Below are positions 1-11,595 of a stretch of DNA of 64,000 nucleotides, piece after piece. Position numbers and translations under genes: made by a program. Within the stretch, counting starts at the first letter, position 1; each line of letters begins with the position of its first letter. Under the pieces are notes generated by a model. The model worked only from the letters and a program-made list of their open reading frames with translations, did no database searches and was not told the DNA's origin. The DNA comes from Tachypleus tridentatus (taxonomy: Eukaryota > Arthropoda > Merostomata > Xiphosura > Limulidae). The stretch spans positions 70,224,326-70,288,325 of the forward strand of contig NC_134830.1 of NCBI RefSeq assembly GCF_004210375.1, given 5' to 3'.

Positions 1-194
1 GAAGCATTTCCTGAATCACGATTAACGCTTAACTTACAAGTCTTTCTTTTCATTGTACATTTCTGATGTAGATGTGAATTCTTTTTTAAATGAGAGAAAG
101 AACGATCAACTGAGGCACGAGTGACTGGAAGAGTCAAGGTTAACTCACACAACTTTGGGCTGCATCTAAATTGGCATTTCGCAAAAAAATAAAG

Positions 195-319
195 TTTGTT
201 TGTTTAGGATTAGGCACAAAGCTACACAATGGGTTATCTGTGCTCTGCCCACCACGAGTATCGAAACCCGATTTTTAGCGGTGTAAGTCCATAGACATAC
301 CGCTGTGCCATTTGCGGGC
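195..319 (-). mobile_element. SINE family B copy (tRNA-like head)
   Basis: This is a minus-strand copy of a short SINE of about 125 bp. On the minus strand it has a tRNA-like head (GGCACAGCGGTATGTC-like A box, then GGGTTTCGATAC-like B box), then CAGATAACCCATTGTGTAGC and a GTTTGTTTG-type tail, seen here at 195-205. It lies next to the 3' end of the hAT remnant, where that coding sequence is cut off. The same unit recurs at 14936, 18290, 20231, 33966, 35963 and 63862. Confidence 0.75.
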
Positions 320-329
320 AGAAGTAAAA

Positions 330-2424
330 TAATGTAATTCATTCAATGGTTTTTCCTTTCAAGTGAGCGTCAGAGTATAAAACCCAAAGTTCACTTTTCA
401 AGCGATGTATATCAAAGTATTCTCCATTATTATCTTGTAATGATTTTGATGCTAATTCAGGAATTTTTACGTTTCCTTGTTTTTCAGTATCGAGAAGCTC
501 AAAGAATGCTGTTTTTCGAGCTTTGAAACATATTTTAAATTTGACCGCAGACTGCATCCAAAATTTCATAAAATAACTTTCTGTATGTTATTTTAATGTC
601 TTTTCCGTGATCGTTTCTTATTCGGTTAGTAGTGGGGGGTATAATCCATCGACTGCTGTCCAAAAAATCATCGCAGAACAGTCACCGTTTCATTTACTTT
701 ATTCATATAGTAGGATATGTCAAATATCTTATTCTGTTGAACATCAAATATAACATTTGTATATGAAAAAGTATTGATAAAGATATTCAACAAGAAATTG
801 AGCTTAAAATCTATGAGATTTTTTCGATGAAAGTGTTTGGACACAGGTAGAGATTTGAGTATTCCAAATGCCAAAATTATTAACAATATTTGAAATAAGT
901 CAACGATTTCTTCCATGTGTTCGAAGACAGTTTCAACAAGGCAGTGGTTATAATTGTACCGAGTCGGGGTCAATTTCAGGAATCTTTTCTTTAGTTCGGT
1001 ATCTGAAAGGTGCACACGCTTTGTTAATTTTGCTAAAAACAAAGATAATGATTTAAATTTTTAAAGAATCTGTCACCCTCCTTGATCTTCGTCATAGATT
1101 GCGACTCACCAAATTCAATATATTTGCCGCTAAAGTCAATCTATGTGCTAAAGTCAGTCTATTTGCCAACAATGAATGAAAAGAGCTTTTGGATACTTTT
1201 TATCTCTAACTTTGTTTTGAAGTCCATTCAGCTCATTGAACATCACGCTTGCCCCATCGTAGGTTTGCGCAACAAATTTTAACCCAATATTTAATTCATC
1301 GACTAAATTAAACACTATCCTGGATAAACCTTCAGCTGTTTGATCTGCACTAACATTTGTAGATCCCAGAAATCTATCGCAAATTTCACCATCTTTAGTC
1401 ACATATCGCACAACACTAGAAAGCCTAGAAATGGTTCTTGCATTTGTAGTTACATCTAAGATAAGAGCCACAAACAAAGAATTACTTATTTCACTTTTAA
1501 TTTTATTCAACAATATTTCTCCTACACAATTATTGAGGTCATTCTGGATTCTATTTGAAACAACAATTGATTTCTCTAAACAGGATTTCAATAATGGATC
1601 ATATTTCTTGCACAAATTTTCCAATTCCACATGAGTACCTCGGTTAGCAGACTCTAATGATCCATCATGGCCTCTAATGCTAATTGTTGTTCACACAAAT
1701 ATCATACTAAGTCGATTAATGTTTTTAAATCGACATTAAATGTCTAATGGATTATTAGAATAACCCACTAATATTACTTTCAATAATAGTGACCTGATTA
1801 GCGAGGTCACTAATCGACCTTTTCGTTGTCGATTTGCACAGTTATTTAGTGTTGACTAATTGATTTAGTTGAAATTCAATCTGTGATTTTCTAAATTTAG
1901 CTAGGCCTAGAATTGAAAATATATGACTGGAGGAATTTTCATGTCTTTTTAATAGCCTTTAAAACATCAAATTCGCTTGAGTTCCATGTCCCACATTCAC
2001 TGTTAAATAATAAACACGGCCAGCAAAAAGCTTCTGCAAGTTAGGACAAGCATTTAACCAAGATGTTCTGTCATACTGGTTTATAATGAATTTTCGAATG
2101 CAGTTTTGTTCTTCCAGTCAGACTCAGAGTTTGTATCAATCTTAGATTTCTGATGATGCTTTCTCTATCACTAAAACTCATTATACTAAACTTGTTCACT
2201 AGTAAGCTTTCAATACTACGGTTACAGTCTTTTCTATTATCTTTTGAATCCATATTCAAATCTGAAGAGCGATGCTTCACAAAACATTTATGCATACAAA
2301 AAATAACAGTATCGTCTAATACGATGCCGGAAGCACCTGCACAGAGCGTGACATAAGAGAGATAACTACTAGCCACGAGCCCGAAATGCAGGTCACGAGA
2401 AAACAAAGCTTCTAAATATCGCAA
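330..2424 (-). pseudogene. hAT transposase remnant, ZMYM1/DUF4371 type
   Basis: The minus strand encodes broken pieces of a hAT-superfamily transposase of the TTF-zinc-finger/DUF4371 (ZMYM1-like) class. In order: an N-terminal stretch (2424-2071) reaches KIHYKPV and is followed by a stop where the family has Trp. A TTF-type zinc finger (about 2040-1900) reads FCWPCLLFNSECGTWNSSEF. The hallmark RGHDGSLESANRG (about 1680-1640) follows after a frameshift. The DUF4371 core (1630-1154) contains LILDVTTNARTISRLSSVV, with the first catalytic Asp region, and AQTYDGASVM, with the second. A part resembling KRTH..DTE..KRF..L..TRYNYN lies at 1042-668 and a late segment at 569-339 (LKSELWVLYSDAH). The C-terminal dimerisation domain is missing, so the copy is truncated near 330. 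Stops and frameshifts make it dead. Inverted repeats were not identified. Confidence 0.85.
1709..1819. repeat. Possible small inverted-repeat insertion in the hAT remnant
   Basis: About 110 bp begins with AAGTCGATTAATG and ends with the imperfect complement (GTCACTAATCGACCT). It lies where the hAT reading frame stops making sense, between the zinc finger and the RGHDG motif. A shorter hairpin (GTCGATT...AAATCGAC) lies at its left end. No target-site duplication is clear, so this could be decay of the original sequence instead. Confidence 0.3.
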
Positions 2425-2429
2425 GAAAA

Positions 2430-3060
2430 TTAACTATTATTTTTATTATTATATTTCATTTGTTTGTCACACATTTTAATTTATGAAATAATAACTTGGA
2501 AACGCAAACTTTATTTCGCTTACATTTTTAGCGATTTAAATAATTTAATATATAGACTATAAATTGTCAATAAGTTCCACTTGTTCATGTATTTTGAAGT
2601 AAGATGAACTTGTGATTACTTTCTTTATGCCATAGAAGAGTTCAGTATATCATTTAAGATGTTTTATTTTTTTAAATACATGTATGAATTTTAAATTTTT
2701 TATTCAGAAAATTATTCATGTAAGAAGCATTTTATAGTTTAACAAATACAATATTTAACAAAAATGTTTCTTGCTCGAAGTAAGGCCTTTGCCGGAGGGA
2801 AAAAACTAAGTTCAATTCAAAAAAATGGAAGCGTTTTGGGAGTTGCAGTTCAGAATTTTCCCAACAGTGCTTTCGCTTATACAAGGTGATTACTGATTAT
2901 GTACGGTATAGTAAAGTGTTTCCGTATTAATCAATTGCAAGTTTATAACGTTGTATTTAGCTGATACTTAAAAATTTATTTTTTTTAACTTTTTTAGCTT
3001 TCATGGACCGCATGCCTTTAATGAGTTAGAATGTTAACTAGACAAACTACTAGAAAATGT
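2430..3060. other. AT-rich interval, nothing recognised
   Basis: I see no ORF, repeat family or transposon end in this stretch. It separates the hAT remnant from a SINE. Confidence 0.6.
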
Positions 3061-3061
3061 A

Positions 3062-3175
3062 TATGTGTGTAGTAAACCCTTATCGGGCTAGGGCTATCTG
3101 CTGAGCCCACCTAAGAGGATTGTACTTCAGATTTTAGCGTTGTAAATTTGTAGACTTACCACTTCACCAGCGAGG
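3062..3175 (-). mobile_element. SINE family C copy
   Basis: Minus-strand copy of a third tRNA-headed SINE. The plus strand reads GGGCTATCTGCTGAGCCCACC, then TTTTAGCGTTGTAAAT and GACTTACCACTTCACCAGCG, the complement of a head with a GGTAAGTC A box and a TTCGATTCCCC-like B box. TGTGTGTAG at the left is the remains of the (AC)n tail. Related copies lie at 9048, 15450, 21098 and 48706. Confidence 0.65.
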
Positions 3176-3267
3176 GACTACTAGAAAATATCTACAAAAT
3201 AAGACCTAGAAAAACACACGGGTATGGTGTAAAATTTTAATGTTAAATAATTGCAGTTACTACTTAC

Positions 3268-4180
3268 CAATCAATAAATAAAGAATTAAATCTGTTACAT
3301 ACTACAGAGAGAACACTAATTACTAATTAATATTGTAGCATCTGATACTTACCACAGAGAGAACACTAATTACTAATTAATATTCTAGTATCTGATACTT
3401 ACTACAGAGAGAACACTAATTACTAATATCTGATACGTACTGTTTGTTTTTGAATTTCGGGGAAAGCTACTCGAGGGCTATTTGCGCTAGCCGTCCCTAA
3501 TTTAGCAGTGTAAGACTAGAGGGAAGGCAGCTAGTCATCACCACTCACCACCAACTCTTAGGCTACTTTTTTACTAACGAATAGTGGGATTGACCGTAAC
3601 ATTATAACGCCCCCACGACTGAAAGAGCGAGCATGTTTGTTGTGACAGGAATTCGAACCCGCGACCCTCAGATTACGAGTCAAACGCCTTAACCCACCTG
3701 GCTATGCCGACCTCTGATACATACTATATAGAGAACACTAATTACTAATTAATATTGTAGTATCTGATACTTACTACACAAAATACACTAATTACTAATT
3801 AATCTACTAATATCTGATACATACTATAGAGAAAACACTAATTACTAATTAATCTACTAATATCTGATACATACTATAGAGAAAACACTAATTACTAATT
3901 AATCTACTAATATCTGATACATACTATAGTGAAAACACTAATTACTAATTAATCTATTAATATATTATACTTACTACACAGGAAATAACAATGACTAATT
4001 AATCTTCTAGTATCTGATACCTACTACACATGAAACAACAATTAATAATCAATCTTTTAATCTCTCTTACTTGCTGTTCAGAGAACAACAATTATTAATT
4101 AGTTTTCGAATCTATATCACTTACTGTACTGTATCTTCTAAACTCTGATATTTACTACACAGAGAACAACAATTATTAAT
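3268..4180 (+). repeat. Minisatellite, 50-bp unit, interrupted by a SINE
   Basis: Tandem array whose unit contains ACACTAATTACTAATTAAT, then a TAATATCTGATAC segment, then TACTACAGAGAGA. In the best-preserved part, AATCTACTAA recurs at 3801, 3851 and 3901, so the period is exactly 50 bp. Units at the right end (after about 3950) are more diverged. A family A SINE splits the array at 3442-3712. Confidence 0.9.
3442..3712 (-). mobile_element. SINE family A copy inside the minisatellite
   Basis: Near full-length minus-strand copy of the main SINE. The plus strand starts with GTTTGTTTTTGAATTTCGG, continues with GGCTATTTGCGCTAGCCGTC and ends in the tRNA-like head (CACCTGGCTATGCCGACC). It is flanked by TCTGATACGTACT (3429-3441) and TCTGATACATACT (3713-3725), which fits a 13-bp target-site duplication, although the array itself repeats this motif. 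Confidence 0.9.
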
Positions 4181-4732
4181 GTTATTCTAATTACTTCTTA
4201 ATGAAACGTACCCCGTAAAACACTGATTTAAATAAATATATAATATGAAGCTTAATTTATTTGTGTATGTTTTTTTTTACGTTTCAAAGGGAATGGTATA
4301 CCCAAAATACAGCTATAAACGATAAACCTAATATTGGAATTTATCATCGTAGATTCTAACGAAATTTTGTTCTTAACTGTCTACATAACGTCAATGTTAC
4401 TTAAACTTCAACTATAACATGAGCAAGTTGTTCGGAAAAATAATGTAACAAGCGTATTTTGATAAAAGTAATTACTTTAGTTTCTCGAATCCAAAAGCGA
4501 CATTCGCTTACAAATAGAATAACAAATTTAGTGGTGATAGTGAAGAAACGTAGGTTCAAAGTTTTTGACAATTCAAGTTCCGGAAACCAGATATAAAACA
4601 GTCTTGGCCAAAATGTTCGCATGTTGTTCTATATTGATTTTATTATCTAGATGCCTGCACCAGTTATTAAGTAAATACCCAAGTAGTAAAAAAAGAAAGT
4701 AGCGCGTAATCGGACAAACATATGCGAGCGTT
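4181..4732. other. AT-rich interval, nothing recognised
   Basis: I see no gene or repeat family here. Short ORFs on the minus strand show no domain. Confidence 0.5.
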
Positions 4733-4880
4733 ATTGTTGTTTGAATTTCGCTCAAATTGATCGTCATATTATAACGCCCCCACTGATGAAAAGGCGAGTA
4801 AGTGTGGTGTGATGTGGATTCAAACCCGTGCCCCTCAGATTTCCAGTCAAGCACTGAAACAATCTAGCCACGCTGGGCCT
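4733..4880 (-). mobile_element. SINE family A copy with internal deletion
   Basis: Minus-strand copy in which TTGTTTGAATTTCGC is joined directly to the GATCGTCATATTATAACGCC segment, so about 120 bp of the middle (the AGCCGTCCCTAATTTAGC and ACCAACGAATAG parts) is missing. The tRNA-like head is present at the right end (TAGCCACGCTGGGCCT). Confidence 0.8.
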
Positions 4881-5069
4881 ATTCTAGCTTGTATAAGTTA
4901 TTTTGAACATTTGTTTGTCAAAAAACATAAACACCTGTTTAGTACAAAAGGGTTTGTTTTTTTTTTTTTTCAAAAAGATCAACGCTTTATTCAGACAATT
5001 TATTGTATTTGGTGTTCAGTCATGCTTCGTCGCGTGCTAGAAGTTATAGGGCGTTAAATTGTTCGGCTG

Positions 5070-5974
5070 TCCAAAAATGGTATGGAACAAACTGATATAC
5101 CAGAACAGTAGGCTTGGTATACTGTTTTCAAAATCTTGAAACGTCATTGGATTGCAAGAACTTTTACTGGCAGATGACGAAAAACTACTTCCTGAAATGA
5201 CCAGGTTTGCCCGTAAAAGTCGAAAGAAATATTTCAACACTTTACGACAGGAATAGCAAGGTATATAGAAGAAGAACAGTGAATAGGAGAATAATGACCG
5301 AGCAAGGTTATATTGCCAGAAGGGCTACCTGCAAATAGATATTAACTAGAATTTACCACTGTCACTGTGGGTATGAGAGTATGCCAACTTAAAATTAGGA
5401 CACTGGAGATATGTAATCTTTTCAGATATGTCCTGTTTTCATCTTGTTAAAGCTGATGGTAGGATTCGTATTTGTCGATTTCTTGAAGAACAAACAAGGA
5501 AAGACTGTCTTTCTCACAGGAAACACACAGGAGGTGGAGCAATACATGTTTGGGCAGCTATTCATCATGGTAGAAAAACTGCTCTCCATATTCTCCAAAG
5601 AAACATCAATGGCATCGCTTATAGGTATCACATGAAAACAATATTTCTGCAATATGCTAAGACAAGGTTTGGCAATAATTTTGTATTCAAGGATGACATT
5701 GCCACTACCCACAGCGCTGGTTTCATATACAGGATTATCTCGACCAGGAGAAGATTGAAGATTGTCATGGCCAGCAAAGCCTCCTATTGAGAACTGTTAG
5801 ACAGAATTGAGTCAGCAAATTGCCAACCGCTACTGTAAACTAACTACTGTAGCTGAGCTCGTAGTGACAAGTTGTGATAAAATCACGATGGATTACATCA
5901 ATAACATCATCGACAGCATGCCACGTCACTTTCAGAAAGTTAGTGGTTTACGAAGAGAATTAATCAAGTACTGA
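5070..5974 (+). pseudogene. Tc1-type transposase remnant (first copy)
   Basis: The plus strand carries a broken Tc1 transposase. A part resembling the N-terminal HTH and linker region (RTFTGR.RKTTS.NDQ, about 5150-5210) is followed by HWRYVIFSD (ending about 5427), which contains the first catalytic Asp. The core follows (5428-5790) with RKHTGGGAIHVWAAIHHG and NNFVFKDDIATTHSAG, which holds the second Asp. WPAKPPIEN at about 5770-5797 keeps the third (Glu) motif in another frame, after a loss of a few residues of the usual SPDLN segment. The C-terminal end (INNIIDSMPRHFQKV...) stops at 5972-5974. Several stops and frameshifts show it is inactive. I did not find its terminal inverted repeats. 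Confidence 0.85.
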
Positions 5975-6242
5975 ACGTTAATATAAATTGAAATAAAACT
6001 ATATATGCTATTTATAATGATTTGGTGTTATATTTTATCATTATACATGTTTTGATAATGTTTTGTTGTGACAGGTGAAATGCTGAATTACGCATCTTTC
6101 TAAGGGCGTCTGTTAAAAATGATTTCTCTTTTAATAAATCGTTCATGATGTCCATGGAACTTGTCTCATTATTCAATTTATATAGGTACATGTTTAGCAT
6201 AACATGCATTTCTCAGTTTGACAGCGCTAAACGCTATTTGTA

Positions 6243-7672
6243 TACTCTTCAAAACAAGAAATGCAAAAGGGATATTTTTTTATTTTAAAGAGAAATATAT
6301 GTAATAATGTTACAAGCTCAGAGTATGTGATGTTACACGTGTTAAGGCACTGATTATCAGACCAAAATGACAATAAAAGTTGTGCACTTTGAAAACGGAG
6401 GAAAACATCGGATTTTTCGTCAAAACGCATTCGTGTCCAATAAATTTGTTTGAGAGATCTGCATGTTCTGCAAGTGCAACATGTGCAAAATCCCTATAAA
6501 AGTGACGGGTTCTCGGTTTCCATAACTCAGTGTTAAGCCACCGACACGTAATACAGTTACGCCAAGACTGACTGAAGCACAACGCAACAACGCCATTGGT
6601 CGCTTGGAAGCAGGCGAATCTCGATCAGATGTTGCCAAAGCTGTGAATGTCCACCCAAGCACCATCACAAGGCTATGGAATCGTCACCAACAACATGGAT
6701 AAACTCATAACCGTTCACGATCTGGCAGACCTCGTGTGACCACGCCCGCACAAGATCGCAACATCCGGTTACGTCACCTTCGGAATAGGACCACCACTGC
6801 GACGTCTACTGCCTCAACCATACCAGGGCTGCGTAAGATGTTCGATCAGACCGTACGCAACCGTCAACGCACATCGGGTATGGCCTCATCGACGATGGAG
6901 GCATGTTTGGTTCAGCGATGAATCACGTTTTATGCTTCGTAGGCAGGATGGAAGGACCCGTGTTTACCATCACCGAGGTGAACGTTTTGCAGCAAACTGT
7001 GTGCAGGATGTTGACAGATTTGGTGATGGCAGCGTCATGATGCCATCGTCTGCCATCGTCTACAATGCCAGAACAGACCTTTTGCACATTCGAGAGAATC
7101 TTACGGCTCAACGATACGTCGACGAGATTCTTAGGCCCTATGTGCTTCATCATGAACCATGGTGTTCATCATGGTGAACATCAACGACGTTTTTCAACCT
7201 GACAACGCCCGTTCTCACACAACCCGACTCTCCACTGTCTTCTTGATACACCACAACATCAACGTTCTTCCCTGGCCCTCCAGATCACCAGATTTAAACC
7301 CCATCGAACATCTTTGGGACGAGTTGGACCGACGTCTGCGACGGCGACAACCTCAACCGCAGACTCTACCTCAGCTTGCAGCAGCTTTGCAGGCTGAGTG
7401 GACAGCCATTCCACAAGATGTGATTCCTCATCTCATCGCTTCCATGGGCAGGAAATGCCAAGCAGTTATTGATGCTCACGGGGGGTATACTCGTTATTGA
7501 CGTTGAGTGACGTTAAACTTCAACTAGTGAGCGTGGACTTCGTCTTTGCAGACTTTGGATGTTCAGCAGTGAATGTGCAAAGTTTCACACATGTCATACA
7601 GAACTACCCGGAATAAACTTGTTAACAATTTGTCTAATATTTTGCCTTTTGCGTTTCTTTTTTTGAAGAGTA
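6243..7672 (+). mobile_element. Tc1-family DNA transposon with both inverted repeats
   Basis: A 1,430-bp element is bounded by 28-bp terminal inverted repeats (6243-6270, starting TACTCTTCAAAACAAG, and 7645-7672, whose complement starts TACTCTTCAAAAAAAG) and flanked by TA on each side (6241-6242 and 7673-7674), as expected for Tc1/mariner insertion. The two repeats differ at a few positions. The interior holds a damaged transposase gene. Confidence 0.92.
6550..7500 (+). pseudogene. Tc1 transposase (DD34E), broken
   Basis: Parts in order: the N-terminal HTH (PRLTEAQRNNAIGRLEAGES, about 6562-6620, then VHPSTITRLWNRHQQHG and a stop). The GRPRVTT linker and the second HTH (to about 6867) follow. 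A frameshift and the loss of roughly 25 residues join RNR directly to NAHR. The catalytic domain has WFSDESRF (first Asp, about 6915), QPDNARSH (second Asp, about 7200) and PIEHLWDEL (Glu, about 7308). I count 34 residues between the second Asp and the Glu, the DD34E spacing of Tc1. The end reads AHGGYTRY and stops at 7500. Another frameshift lies near 7160-7175, and a 9-bp duplication near 7040 disrupts the MVWGAI-like motif. The element could move only with transposase supplied in trans. Confidence 0.9.
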
Positions 7673-7674
7673 TA

Positions 7675-8355
7675 TTTTATCTTAATACTAATTAACTTAT
7701 TTGTTACAAAATATGCAGACATTTTGGTCAAGACTATACTAGTTTTCTTCGGAAACAAAGATAAAAAGGAATTTGATTAGAATCTTTGGTATTTCACCCG
7801 ACGAAACGTTATACTGTTTACTATTTTGTCTTTGTCAAACAATCTTACAATATCTATGGCATTATAGTTGTAGGTGATCCAATATTAAGACAAAGGAGAT
7901 TTTTCGTCCAACTCTATTTACGTCATATTGAACAGAATTTTCTTGTGAAGTATAATATTGTAATGTTTCATGGAAGACTGGGTTGTCCTTAGTCCTAATA
8001 ATGTATAAAGTGAGCTCATGAGTTAAAGGAGAACATTACAAAGTAAAGATTTTACTTTCTTTCTCCTTTTTTTTATCGTGGTATAGACATGGATTCACGA
8101 GATTACTGGTCAGACCAAAAACACTTGAGCCGTATTTTACAAGGATAAGACAATAACATTCCTACTGTAATCTAATCGTGAATTCACAAGATTTCAGACC
8201 ATATCATCTCTTGAAGTTCAGAAATAGCTCTGTTTTAACCGATAAAGGTTCACAAAATTCTAGACTACATAAGCCACACCTAATCTGTATCCTACGAGCA
8301 GAAAAAATAGTTCTGTTTTATAAACACAAGCTCACTACAAGCCAGACCACATGAA
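7675..8355. other. AT-rich interval, nothing recognised
   Basis: I see no coding sequence or known repeat here. Confidence 0.5.
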
Positions 8356-8440
8356 GTTTGTAATGTTCCAAATTTATAAACATTTCTGGTCAAATATCTG
8401 TAGTTTTCTGATTAATAATAATTTATCACAATTATAGTTT
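8356..8440 (+). repeat. Repeat family D, copy 1
   Basis: This block (TTTGTAATGTTCCAAATT..., AACATTTCTGGTC, TCTGTAGTTTTCTGATTAAT, TATCACAATTATAG) recurs at 21398-21475 in the same orientation and at 38287-38388 inverted. It is a dispersed repeat whose full extent I could not define. Confidence 0.6.
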
Positions 8441-8556
8441 TTGAGCTTTATAGTATATTGACTATAGTTAACCAACAACATTCTGTTACTGCCTACCTGT
8501 GTCTTGCGATAGCTACCTTTTATGCTTATCAGACGAGGTTATACGAAATTCAGTTG

Positions 8557-8819
8557 GCAAGCCCGGAATGGCCAGGCTGTTAAGGCACTCGACTCGTAAT
8601 CTGAGGGTCGCGGGTTCGAAACATGCGCGCCCTTTCAGCAGTGGGGGCGTTATAATGTTACGGTTAATCCTACCATTACTTGGTAAAAGAGTAGCTCAAG
8701 AGTTGGCGGTGGGTGGTGATGACTAGTTGCCTTTCCTTACACTGCTAAATTAGGGACGGCTAGCGCAGATAGCCCTCGTGTAGCTTTGTGCGAAATTCAA
8801 AAAAACAAAATAAACAAAC
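8557..8819 (+). mobile_element. SINE family A copy
   Basis: Plus-strand copy from the tRNA-like head (GCCCGGAATGGCCAGG, then GGTCGCGGGTTCGAA) through ATTAGGGACGGCTAGCGCAG to an A-rich AAACAAACA tail. A segment after the B box (the CCCCGTCGCACCA part) is deleted. Flanks AAATTCAGTTG (8546-8556) and AAATTCAACTG (8820-8830) look like a diverged 11-bp target-site duplication. Confidence 0.9.
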
Positions 8820-9047
8820 AAATTCAACTGACATCAATACTTACAATCACTAGTATTTTACACATACACACTGAAGCATTTAAAGAGGGTAGGGAACTTC
8901 ATCCTTATGTGTATGTTCAACGTAAATCTGTATCTTTTACACAGTTTTCTGACAAAACTATCCCCAAATTACAACCATTTTAGACACTAAATACATGTAT
9001 ATTATTGAAATATTTTAAAGATTTAATATTATTGCCTTACAGGAATT

Positions 9048-9165
9048 AACCGCTAGTGCAGCGGTAAGAAAACGGATTTACAACCCTAATATCAGGCGTT
9101 CGATTCCCCTCAGTAGGCTGAGTAGATAGCCTGATGTGGCTTTTCAGAAAACACATACACACACG
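9048..9165 (+). mobile_element. SINE family C copy
   Basis: Plus-strand copy with GCTAGTGCAGCGGTAAGAAA (A box) and GGCGTTCGATTCCCC (B box), then GAGTAGATAGCCTGATGTGG and an AAAACACATACACAC tail. It is the clearest family C unit in the window. Confidence 0.75.
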
Positions 9166-9169
9166 CCTT

Positions 9170-11490
9170 GAGGAAATTTCATGTTGATTAAAATCAACCA
9201 AACACATCTTATAACAATGAAAGTACTTTGGTGAGATACCGTAAATACTAAGTTTTTGCTCAAATTACTATTGTTTTCTTGGAAATACAATAAAACTATC
9301 TCTCACATGCAATAATAAATAAATCGATGTATAAAACTAAAAAAAGACGACGGTTTATATTGTATATTTACCAGAGAATGATGAATACTTAAAAGATAAA
9401 AACTTAATTCTGAAAACACATCACTTAGTTTAAGTTTGCCATCAAAACTAAATTTATCCTTCAACAGTTACAAACCCAAAATTTGCATGTAGATAACTGA
9501 AGTAAAAATGTCCTAGTGTAATTATCACACATATAAAGATATTCTTTGTCGCCATCTAGTGACACGAAATTAGTTTATAAAGAATGTATTTAATCGCCAA
9601 TGATCTTAAATATATCAGTGTGAATTTTAAAAACTTCTAGCTTGATTTGATTAGAATGCTATACAAGTTAGCCCATAATATGCATTGTGAAATATAATGG
9701 AACTAGGGAACTCAGAATGAGAGAACTGACTTGCTTCTCGAGCAAGAATCCTCTTCGATTAATCTTCGAGCAGTGATTGACGAGATGTTTTCTCAGATAA
9801 GACAGAAACTGCATTAAGTATAATAAAGAACAGGGCTTTGTAATGTATATACGTTTAAAAAACATGTAGGGCAAAACAGGGACAAAAAACATTGATCAAA
9901 TTACCTTTATTCGGAGCACTCGTAATATTAATTTCGGAATGAAAAACCAACAACAACAGACCTTCTGTACATGTTCAATGAAAATATAACGAACCCTTGT
10001 ACAATCAATAGTTCAAAAATAAATTTAAACATTAATAGGATATATATTCATCTTGAAATATAAGGCGATTTAGTAACAATATGTAATTTTCGCTTTGATA
10101 TTTTGTTAGTACAACCACGTTTATCAAAGGAGAGAAAACACAAAGTCTTATTGCCTGAAACTCTCATTTTCTATGAGTGAATGTAAAAGTTTGTGCAAAG
10201 AAAAGATATATATATATATTATCATTTACAAAATTCGTAAGTCTCCTTGGGGTGATTCGGCGTTTCATTGATTTGAAGAAAGAGCCGATTTTGCTTGAAG
10301 CTATAGTTCTCAGTTGATTGTGACATAGGTTTTGCGAGATAATATTTTTATACATTGTTATATTACGTTCCAGTGAAATGTTTATGACCGTCGTTTTAAT
10401 GTAATTATATAAGAAATTGCCATTCGAAAGACAGCTTTGTGTCTTTTCAATTCATGGATCTGTGACGTGTGCGTATATGATCTCTGTGTATAACTATTGT
10501 TTAGGCAAGAATACTTAATAATCTAAATTAAATGTTAGCTACAAAGAGATAAAAAGTCCTTAAGAGAAAACTAGCGGTGGATAACGCTCTTTTTAGGTGA
10601 GAAAAATAAATTTACAATTCTGAGACTATATGCCTATATGATTTTTAGCTACAGGCTAAAATTCGTTTTGTAGACGTAGCATAATAACACTAAAGGGTAA
10701 TTCACGATGATAACGTAAATTATTTCATTGAGGACCTTTATGTATACAAGTCAATTTTAAGCTGAAAATTATAGAACAGGTAAAATATCGATTTTTTGTT
10801 GTTTTTTTCACGCATGCCTGCTAACCCAGTGTTCAAATTGTTGTGTTTATTACTGATTCTGCTATTCTTTATTACTACAGTTTTGTAATAGAATCTCCTC
10901 ATAAATAAGAGAAATCCTAAGTACCAAAAACTAATGTCTGTAATGAATCATGAATCTTAATCACAGGGTGACAAAAAGAACATTAATGTTACGAACAAAA
11001 CATTTATTGTCGGGTTTTGACAGTTTTATTGTTCATTTATAGTTGAAAACAGAACTCAAGTTAAGCACAGAGCCAATCACATTTGATTTGTAAAGGTCTA
11101 ATAAATTTCAGCTTCTAGAACGCATTCGACATAGGCCTATAATTTACCATTTATATATTTCAAAGACTTAATTTCAAAACTCTTGAATAGAAAGACACTT
11201 TTATATTTGCAGAAATTCTCTAATAATCTAGACAATCCATCTTTATATAAATGTGAACCAATACCTTAAATGCCGTTTAGTCGATATGGGTATGTAATGT
11301 TTGGAATATCTAATCTAAACAACCCATCTTTTGACACATGAGCTAACTTTCCGTTCAGTAAATCCGTGGCTTAGTCACAGATGTTCCTATTTTTGAACTA
11401 TTGACCAGAGTGAAAATAACTAGTCAGTATTTCCCGACTCTTACACGGATATTCTTAATCGAAGAACAAAACTATTTGTTTTATAATCCA
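9170..11490. other. Long AT-rich interval, nothing recognised
   Basis: About 2.3 kb with no coding sequence or transposon ends that I can identify. A short (TA)n tract lies at 10206-10221. Confidence 0.5.
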
Positions 11491-11494
11491 CCCA

Positions 11495-11595
11495 CATCTG
11501 AAAGTGTGGAATATACTTAGTGACCAAACATAGATTTGAACCTTGGATCTCCCTATACGCAGCCTAGCGTGCTCGCCATTACTTCACACCAGGCG
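11495..11595 (-). repeat. Possible tRNA-derived SINE remnant
   Basis: On the minus strand a GTGTGAAGTAATGGCGAGCA part could be a decayed A-box region, and GGTTCAAATC resembles a pol III B box. It does not match families A, B or C well. This is weak evidence. Confidence 0.3.

Noticed and set aside
330-2424. Host ZMYM1-type gene instead of a transposon
   Set aside because: Stops, frameshifts and the missing C-terminus show that it does not encode a protein. The domain order is that of a hAT transposase.
3268-4180. Regular direct repeats that could be taken for a CRISPR array
   Set aside because: The whole unit repeats with no variable spacers, the genome is eukaryotic and there are no cas genes. 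It is a minisatellite.
6310-6668. Minus-strand ORFs of 82-90 codons over the Tc1 element
   Set aside because: They lie antisense to the 5' region of the Tc1 transposase gene and show no domain.
8560-8640. tRNA-like sequences with A and B boxes at the start of family A, B and C copies
   Set aside because: They are followed by constant SINE bodies, recur many times, and several have target-site duplications. They are SINE heads, not tRNA genes.
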